Assembly (NCBI GenBank): GCA_016780665.1
Contig: JADHLM010000024.1
Location: forward strand, 2,501-13,324
Length of the DNA: 10,824 bases
DNA from: Hyphomicrobiales bacterium
Lineage (GTDB): Bacteria > Pseudomonadota > Alphaproteobacteria > Rhizobiales > TMED25
Direction of reading: 5' to 3'
A program made the translations under genes and the position numbers. Below are positions 6,140 through 10,824 of the stretch, in pieces. Numbering within the stretch: the first letter of the stretch is position 1; each line of letters starts with the position of its first letter. The notes below the pieces were generated by a model. The model saw only the letters and a list, made by a program, of their open reading frames with translations. It was not told the DNA's origin and searched no databases.

Positions 6140-6967
6140 CTAATTATAATCATAATTTTGGTTAATAGATGGTATCATTTTCCTATATGATTCTACTTCT
6201 TGTAAGTTAATTTCTGCAACACCAATATAATTACCATCTTCTACACAGGATAAAATTTTTCCCCACGGTGAAATAATCATTGAGTTTCCATAAGTTTCTC
6301 TACCGTTTTGATGTTTTCCAATTTGCGCAGGGGCAATAATAAAGCAACCGGTTTCGATTGCTCGAGCTTTTAAAAGCGTTTCCCAATGCGCCCTACCTGT
6401 ATTGACAGTAAATGCTGAAGGCACAATGATAACAGATGCTCCTTTTTGAGCTAATTTTCTATATAGACCGGGGAATCTTAAATCATAACAAATACTCAAC
6501 CCAAACTTACACCAAGGCAAATCAATAATTGAAAGTTTATTACCTGGCTTAAAAGTATTTGATTCAAAATATTTTTCTTCACTGCTCAATTCAACATCAA
6601 ACATATGAATTTTATCATAAGTACCAATTATTTCTCCATTTGAGTCAAAAGCATAAGTCCTGTTATATGCCAAATTATCTGAATGTTTGATAGAGATAGA
6701 ACCTATAATCACGATAAGCTCAAGCTCTTTGATTAATGACTGTATTTTTTTTAACCCTTCATCATCATTTGGATAAGAAATTTTAGAAAAAAGCGCCTTA
6801 CTATTTTCTTCCATTAATAGAGTTTGTTCAGGAGTTACAACAATATCCACGCCCATGTCTTTTGCATGGGTAAGTTTTTCTCTTAAAAAACTTAAACTTT
6901 TATTTAAATCGCAGCCTGTTGTCATTTGCAGGCAGGCTGCTTTAAATTTATTCTTTTTACTATTCAT
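6140..6967 (-). CDS. Nit-type carbon-nitrogen hydrolase, probable deaminated glutathione amidase
   Basis: Member of the nitrilase superfamily, 275 residues. The catalytic Glu-Lys-Cys triad is visible: Glu47 in VVTPEQ, Lys119 in TYDKIHMFDVE, and Cys160 in GLSICYDLRFPGLYR. The HMFDV and RFPGLYR motifs are typical of the Nit1/NitFhit branch, whose studied members hydrolyse deaminated glutathione, a metabolite-repair reaction. The adjacent glutaredoxin gene fits a glutathione link, but substrate is inferred from family and context. The start codon overlaps the grxC stop by four bases (ATGA), indicating translational coupling. The C-terminus ends in a short unconserved tail (about 264-275). Other omega-amidase-like activities cannot be excluded. 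Confidence 0.88.
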   Translation of the reverse strand: MNSKKNKFKAACLQMTTGCDLNKSLSFLREKLTHAKDMGVDIVVTPEQTLLMEENSKALFSKISYPNDDEGLKKIQSLIKELELIVIIGSISIKHSDNLAYNRTYAFDSNGEIIGTYDKIHMFDVELSSEEKYFESNTFKPGNKLSIIDLPWCKFGLSICYDLRFPGLYRKLAQKGASVIIVPSAFTVNTGRAHWETLLKARAIETGCFIIAPAQIGKHQNGRETYGNSMIISPWGKILSCVEDGNYIGVAEINLQEVESYRKMIPSINQNYDYN

Positions 6968-7233
6968 TCACATTTATCGGCAAGCAAATCATTTAATGTG
7001 CCATCATTCTCTAGGGCATATAGCTCATCACAGCCACCAATATGTCTGTCATTTATGAATATTTGTGGAACCGTTCGTCTTCCGTTAGATTTACTTAGCA
7101 TTTCCTTACGTAAATCATCATTATTTGTAACATCAAATTCACTGTAAGATATTTCTTTATCATTAAATAATCTTTTCGCCATCGTGCAATAGAAGCAACT
7201 GGATGATGTATATATTTCTATCTTTTGTGTCAT
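6964..7233 (-). CDS. grxC: Glutaredoxin (Grx3 type) with CFYC active site
   Basis: Small cytoplasmic thiol-disulfide oxidoreductase of 89 residues that uses glutathione to reduce disulfides. The thioredoxin fold is evident: IEIYTSSSCFYC with the redox pair Cys13/Cys16, the cis-Pro segment TVP (54-56) and the glutathione-binding IGGCDEL (65-71). The active site reads CFYC, whereas dithiol Grx3 proteins usually have CPYC, so Pro14 is replaced by Phe. Both cysteines remain, so dithiol chemistry is possible but redox potential may differ. It is first in a minus-strand operon with the Nit-type amidase (ATGA overlap) and the DUF1178 gene. The C-terminus ends in an extra cysteine (DKCE). No SD is obvious at 7233. 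Family assignment is firm; the GrxC subtype is by overall similarity. Confidence 0.92.
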   Translation of the reverse strand: MTQKIEIYTSSSCFYCTMAKRLFNDKEISYSEFDVTNNDDLRKEMLSKSNGRRTVPQIFINDRHIGGCDELYALENDGTLNDLLADKCE

Positions 7234-7267
7234 TGTTTTTATTGTAGTTTTGTATACATTAACATTA

Positions 7268-7297
7268 TAAATATGTTATCTTCTAGAAAATAGTCAA
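7268..7297 (-). promoter_or_regulatory. Candidate promoter of the grxC operon
   Basis: On the minus strand TTGACT (7297-7292) and TATTTA (7273-7268) are separated by 18 bases, 35 bases before the grxC start. The -35 matches the consensus TTGACA at five of six positions; the -10 is weaker. An alternative TATAAT (7269-7264) would require a 22-base spacer. The 70-base gap also has to hold the promoter for the divergent methyltransferase-family gene, for which I see no clear box. Confidence 0.4.
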
Positions 7298-7303
7298 CAC
7301 CAT

Positions 7304-8184
7304 ATGGAAATTTCAAGAATTCAAGAAAAACAAAAGAAACTATTATTTGATAGAAAAAAACTTTTGCACTCTAGAAATAGGTCAAAATCATTTACAGTGA
7401 AAAATGAAATATACGACCATACCTCTGTAAATATTTGCGAAAGAATTGATGAAATAAATAGAGTTTTTCAATCAACACTAGTCTTAACTAAAAACAAAAC
7501 TTTGAAAGAGTAATAGAAGAAAAATTATTCAAAAAAATAGAGAACCAACCCATAATCGTTGGTCCTGCTGGTATAATTGAGTCAATGAAAGCTTCCTTAG
7601 AGGATGAGGAAAACATAGATTTTAAAAAACAAAAGTTTGATCTCATAATATCAGATTTATTATTGCATACTTCCAATAATCTAAACCAATCTCTCACTAA
7701 GCTTCATAGCCTACTTAAACCAGATGGCTTATTAGTTTCAACTCTGTTTGGAGGTGAGACACTAAAAGAACTAAAAAACTGCTTAATAACAGTTGAAGAG
7801 CAACTCACAGGGACTATTTATCCTCGTATAAATCCATTCATAGATGTTAGAACTGCAGGAGATATTCTTTATAATGTTGGGTTTAAATTGTGCGTTGCTG
7901 ATAGTAATAATATTAAATTAAGTCATAACAATTTAAATGAGCTAATAAGTATAATCAGATCAATGGGTGAAAATAATTATCTTAATCTAATGGCACCAAA
8001 TATCGATAGGGCAACATGGAAATTAGTTGCAGATTTATATGTGAATCAATTTTCTTTGGATAAGAAACTTGCATCAACATTCAATATTATTACATTGACT
8101 GGTTGGAAATATCATCATGATCAACCAGAACCATTGAAACCAGGCTCAGCAAATATAAGCTTGAGTAGTGTTTTAAAGAAGTGA
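7304..8184 (+). pseudogene. Frameshifted NDUFAF5/BioC-like methyltransferase-family gene
   Basis: Two adjacent reading frames together match one methyltransferase-like family (NDUFAF5-type, often near grxC in alphaproteobacteria). The first (7304-7513, 69 residues) has the family N-terminus: a LLFDRKKLLHSRNR motif and then a VNICERIDEI helix. The second frame is open from 7492 to 8184. It carries KFDLIISDLLLHTSNNL, LLKPDGLLVSTLFGGETLKEL, RINPFIDVRTAGDIL, IRSMGENN and a closing LTGWKYH...PLKPGSANISL, all in family order. Joining them needs a -1 shift between 7492 and 7510, in an A-rich stretch (A5 C A4 C), which fits loss of one A. The joined protein would be about 293 residues, normal length. 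The glycine-rich SAM loop expected near the junction is not recognisable (LVLTKNKT instead), so catalysis may be lost in any case. A sequencing error, a true pseudogene, or separate expression of the 199-residue piece from ATG 7585 are all possible. Confidence 0.8.
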
Positions 8185-8185
8185 A

Positions 8186-8581
8186 CTAAATTAATTCTCT
8201 TAAGCTTGCAAAAAATGATATATCTGCAGGCAATAAATTATAATTATCGATGTCTTTAGGATTAACCCAGGCTAATTCCTGCCCTTCCATTGGTATAATA
8301 TGTCCATTCCATCTACGACATACATATAGTAATACAACAACATAATATTTGTCATATTGCTTCTCAGTAAATGATAAAGGGGCAAGACAAGATGCTGTGA
8401 CATCTATATTAATTTCTTCCCTTAATTCTCTTATTATTGCCTCTTCTGGGGTTTCCCCCTCGTCAACTTTCCCCCCCGGAAACTCCCAGTAACCAGCATA
8501 ATCTTTTCCTTTAGGTCTCTCATTTATAAGTACTTTTCCATATTCATTTATTAGCGCACAAGCTACAACAAGTTTTATCAT
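8186..8581 (-). CDS. mutT: Nudix hydrolase, probable 8-oxo-dGTP diphosphatase
   Basis: Hydrolyses oxidised nucleoside triphosphates such as 8-oxo-dGTP before they are incorporated into DNA. At 131 residues it has the length of MutT. The N-terminus VVACALINEYGKVLINERP and the phrase YWEFPGGKVDEGET are typical. The Nudix box spans Gly37 to Ile59: G-x5-E43-x7-R51-E52-x2-E55-E56, so all metal-binding glutamates are present. The usual glycine near the end of the box is Asn58. It lies nine bases downstream of argJ on the same strand, an arrangement common in alphaproteobacteria, and converges on the methyltransferase-family gene with one base between stops. Substrate is inferred from similarity; Nudix enzymes vary in specificity. 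Confidence 0.88.
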   Translation of the reverse strand: MIKLVVACALINEYGKVLINERPKGKDYAGYWEFPGGKVDEGETPEEAIIRELREEINIDVTASCLAPLSFTEKQYDKYYVVVLLYVCRRWNGHIIPMEGQELAWVNPKDIDNYNLLPADISFFASLRELI

Positions 8582-8590
8582 TTATCTAAC

Positions 8591-9787
8591 TCATGACCTG
8601 TAATCAGTGTTTATATCAATATATTTATGTGAAAGATCACAGGTCCAAATCTTATGTGAATAGTTTCCTATACCGAGATCAATAATAATTTCTATAACAT
8701 CCCCTTCCATATACTTTTTTGTGAGTACTTCATCATATTCAGGACTTACCGTTGAATTAAGAGTTACCAGTTGATCACCGATAGATATTTTAAGTTTTCT
8801 TAAATCTATATTCTCATATGATTTACCAATCGCAGCTATTATTCTTCCCCAATTTGGATCTTGTCCATAAATTGCAGTTTTTACCAAAGGCGAGTTTGCA
8901 ATTGATTTGGCAATATTTATAGCCGAAATCTTTGAAAGCGCTGACCTTATATTAATTTCGACCAATTTTGTTGCACCTTCACCATCTAAGACTATTTGCT
9001 TTGCTAGATCAATTGTGAGCTTTTGTAACTCAGCAATAAATTCTTTTGAAGAGTCCTCATCAATATTTATTAGCGGTTTATTACCAGCTTTATTTGTGCT
9101 AATTAACATGACCGTGTCACTTGTAGAGGTGTCCCCATCCACTGTAATTGAATTAAAACTATTTGTGGTAACTTCTTTCAAAATTGGCTTAAGGAGCTCT
9201 TCATCTATACAAGCATTGGTAAATATGAAAGATAACATAGTACCCATATTTGGTTCAATCATCCCTGAGCCTTTTGCTATTCCAATTATTTCAATATCCT
9301 TACCATCAATTTTAAATTCTTTTTTTGCTAATTTAGGATAAGTATCCGTTGTCATTATCGACTCTGCAGCATCTATCCATGAGGACTTATTATTTAAATC
9401 TATATTTTTTATTGATTGAATAATTGGTTGAATATTCATGTATTCTCCTATGACACCAGTTGATGCAACGCCAATATCTTCAATCTTACAACCAATTTTA
9501 TTCGCAATTTCTGAGGAAATAGTCAATAAATCCCTTAACCCAATATCACCAGTAAATGCATTTGCATTACCAGCATTCACAATTATCGCCTTAATTTGTT
9601 TGTTAAGATTCTTTCTACACCAATCGACTGGGACAGATGGACATGTTGATTTCGTGTATAATGATGCTTGATTCACATAATCATCAAAAACAACTAAAAG
9701 AAGGTCCTTTCGGTTTTTATAACGGGCACCAGTTTCAAAGGTATGGATGTTTACACCCTTTAAATCTCTGTATGATAAATCTAGCAT
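8591..9787 (-). CDS. argJ: Bifunctional glutamate N-acetyltransferase / ornithine acetyltransferase
   Basis: Transfers the acetyl group from N-acetylornithine to glutamate, recycling it in arginine synthesis; bifunctional members also use acetyl-CoA. The 398-residue protein shows IIVNAGNANAFTG (68-80), the oxyanion-hole STGVIGE (109-115), TTDTYPK (146-152), and the autoprocessing region AKGSGMIEPNMGTML (171-185). ArgJ proteins self-cleave before a conserved Thr, here Thr183, which becomes the nucleophile of the beta chain. The residue before it is Gly182 where Ala is usual. Later motifs VDGDTSTSDTV, LDGEGATK and GQDPNWGRI, and the terminal INTDYRS, are conserved. Whether it is bifunctional or only recycles acetyl groups cannot be read from the sequence. 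AAGG nine bases upstream supports the start. It is first in an argJ-mutT pair and diverges from secA. Confidence 0.95.
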   Translation of the reverse strand: MLDLSYRDLKGVNIHTFETGARYKNRKDLLLVVFDDYVNQASLYTKSTCPSVPVDWCRKNLNKQIKAIIVNAGNANAFTGDIGLRDLLTISSEIANKIGCKIEDIGVASTGVIGEYMNIQPIIQSIKNIDLNNKSSWIDAAESIMTTDTYPKLAKKEFKIDGKDIEIIGIAKGSGMIEPNMGTMLSFIFTNACIDEELLKPILKEVTTNSFNSITVDGDTSTSDTVMLISTNKAGNKPLINIDEDSSKEFIAELQKLTIDLAKQIVLDGEGATKLVEINIRSALSKISAINIAKSIANSPLVKTAIYGQDPNWGRIIAAIGKSYENIDLRKLKISIGDQLVTLNSTVSPEYDEVLTKKYMEGDVIEIIIDLGIGNYSHKIWTCDLSHKYIDINTDYRS

Positions 9788-9990
9788 ATTGTATAGCCTT
9801 ATGATTCTTATTTGTTATGAAATAAAAGTTATTTTTAAATTACCAAATCCATGTTGATGAATTTATTACATTTCAACAAACAAATTTAAAAAAATTTCTG
9901 GCAAGCTATCCTAGAAATTAATGTTAATAGTATTTGTTAATCATAAAATCATATATATATATATGATATATTGTTTTTTGAAAGTTCCCA
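9788..9990. promoter_or_regulatory. Divergent intergenic region, argJ / secA
   Basis: This 203-base AT-rich gap must contain promoters for argJ (minus) and secA (plus). On the plus strand TTGTTA (9934-9939) with TATATA (9956-9961), 16 bases apart, or the better TATGAT (9962-9967) with a poor -35, are candidates for secA. No convincing argJ box was found. No small gene or SecM-like arrest peptide was recognised before secA. Confidence 0.4.
9948..9967. repeat. 20-bp perfect AT palindrome upstream of secA
   Basis: ATC-(AT)7-GAT is its own reverse complement and ends 23 bases before the secA start codon. It overlaps the candidate secA -10 boxes. It could act as a dyad operator, a cruciform or easily melted promoter DNA, or be simple AT slippage. 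A shorter relative, GTATATATATATAC, lies at 823-836 before the DUF4167 gene. Confidence 0.6.
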
Positions 9991-10824
9991 ATGTTTGATT
10001 TAAAAAAAATTACAAATATTTTATTCAACAAGCCAATCAAGAAGCAATATAAGTTTTATGAGGACCAAGTCAAGAGTATCAACTCTCTTGAAGATCAGTT
10101 TATGAAACTTTCTGATAAAGAATTAAAAGATAAAACCCAAGATTTAAAACAAAAAGTAATAGATGGCTTAACTTTGGATAAGCTTGTTGTTGAGTCTTTT
10201 GCTCTTGTAAGAGAAGCATCCAAAAGAACACTTGGGCAACGACATTATGATGTTCAGCTAATTGGTGGAATGGTTCTAAATGATGGCGGTATAAGTGAAA
10301 TGAAAACTGGAGAAGGAAAAACACTTGTTTCAACTTTGCCAATTTTTTTGAATGCACTTTCAGGTGATGGTGTCCACGTCATTACTGTAAATGATTACCT
10401 TGCCCAGCGTGACTCTGAATGGATGGGAAATATTTATGAATTTCTGGGATTAACTGTAGGATGTATTCAAAATCAGATGAATGATGAAGAAAGAAAGTCA
10501 GCTTATTCATGCGATATAACATATGGCACTAATAACGAGTTTGGCTTTGATTATTTAAGAGATAATATGAAACATAGTCTTGAAAGTATGGTTCAAAGAG
10601 GTCATAACTTTGCGGTTGTAGACGAAGTTGACTCAATACTTATTGATGAAGCAAGAACTCCATTAATAATATCGGGTCCGTCAGAAGTAAAATCAGATTT
10701 GTATGAGACTATGAATAAACTTATCCCATTACTAAAGGATGATGACTTTGATATTGATGAAAAAACAAAATCAATAAATTTATCAGATAAAGGTATCGAG
10801 CATGCAGAAGAATTATTAAAAGCG
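9991..10824 (+). CDS. secA: Preprotein translocase ATPase SecA, N-terminal part
   Basis: Motor ATPase that drives unfolded preproteins through SecYEG across the inner membrane. Only the first 278 codons are in the window; the frame is open to the last base. The N-terminus MFDLKKITNILFNKP is followed by family motifs: REASKRTLGQRHYDVQLIGG (74-93), Walker A MKTGEGKT (104-111), VHVITVNDYLAQRD (128-141), the DEAD motif I segment TYGTNNEFGFDYLRDNM (177-193), and Walker B VVDEVDSILIDEARTPLIISG (209-229, with DEVD at 211-214). This covers nucleotide-binding domain 1 and the start of the preprotein cross-linking domain (from about 229). A GAAAG about seven bases upstream is a modest SD. It is transcribed away from argJ. 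The C-terminal zinc and helical domains are outside the window. Confidence 0.97.
   Translation, partial: MFDLKKITNILFNKPIKKQYKFYEDQVKSINSLEDQFMKLSDKELKDKTQDLKQKVIDGLTLDKLVVESFALVREASKRTLGQRHYDVQLIGGMVLNDGGISEMKTGEGKTLVSTLPIFLNALSGDGVHVITVNDYLAQRDSEWMGNIYEFLGLTVGCIQNQMNDEERKSAYSCDITYGTNNEFGFDYLRDNMKHSLESMVQRGHNFAVVDEVDSILIDEARTPLIISGPSEVKSDLYETMNKLIPLLKDDDFDIDEKTKSINLSDKGIEHAEELLKA

Noticed and set aside
6855..7147. Two plus-strand open frames opposite the Nit-type amidase and grxC
   Set aside because: They lie antisense to two well-supported genes with catalytic motifs, and their translations show no recognisable domain.
7487..7513. Programmed -1 frameshifting as the explanation for the split gene
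   Set aside because: The zero-frame sequence reads ACT AAA AAC, giving T AAA AAC rather than the canonical A AAA AAC slippery heptamer, and no strong downstream hairpin or SD stimulator is visible in this AT-rich DNA. A lost base is simpler.
7488..7697. Minus-strand open frame opposite the frameshifted methyltransferase gene
   Set aside because: The plus-strand frames carry family motifs here; the antisense product is not recognisable.
8907..9671. Two plus-strand open frames opposite argJ
   Set aside because: Antisense shadows of a gene with clear ArgJ motifs; composition is biased and no family is recognised.
10100..10357. Minus-strand open frame opposite the start of secA
   Set aside because: It overlaps SecA residues including Walker A in antisense and has no independent support.

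Overview
The window reads as core chromosome of an AT-rich alphaproteobacterium. The base composition is low-GC throughout, intergenic gaps are short, and the gene set is a familiar alphaproteobacterial neighbourhood: DUF4167, prmC, prfA, lysC, ubiG, DUF1178, Nit-type amidase, grxC, NDUFAF5-like methyltransferase, mutT, argJ, secA. The compactness and low GC suggest a streamlined marine lineage such as SAR11 or a HIMB59-like group. That placement is inference from gene content and composition, since no rRNA or other phylogenetic marker was compared.

Layout. Positions 1-290 hold no intact gene, only a 17-bp tandem duplication and a faint, broken reading frame ending in a QTDNG motif. A small basic DUF4167 protein follows on the minus strand (291-704). 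The minus-strand block lysC > rodZ-like > prfA > prmC (4889 down to 873) looks like one operon: gaps are 23 and 20 bases, then a one-base stop/start overlap. It is transcribed divergently from ubiG (4947-5678, plus) across a 57-base shared promoter gap. ubiG converges with a second minus-strand operon, grxC > Nit-type amidase > DUF1178 (7233 down to 5684). A plus-strand methyltransferase-family gene (7304-8184) diverges from grxC and is split by a frameshift. It converges on a third minus-strand pair, argJ > mutT (9787 down to 8186). Finally secA starts on the plus strand at 9991 and runs off the window.

Functionally these are housekeeping genes. RF1 and its glutamine methyltransferase serve translation termination. 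Aspartate kinase and ArgJ serve lysine/threonine/methionine and arginine synthesis. UbiG makes ubiquinone. Glutaredoxin and the Nit-type amidase are probably thiol and glutathione maintenance. MutT cleans the nucleotide pool, the RodZ-like protein probably links membrane and cell shape, and SecA exports protein.

I found no convincing undescribed system. The observations most worth checking are the frameshifted methyltransferase with an eroded SAM-binding loop, the RodZ-like gene lying between lysC and prfA, the CFYC glutaredoxin active site, and the possible mobile-element relic in the gene-free left end.
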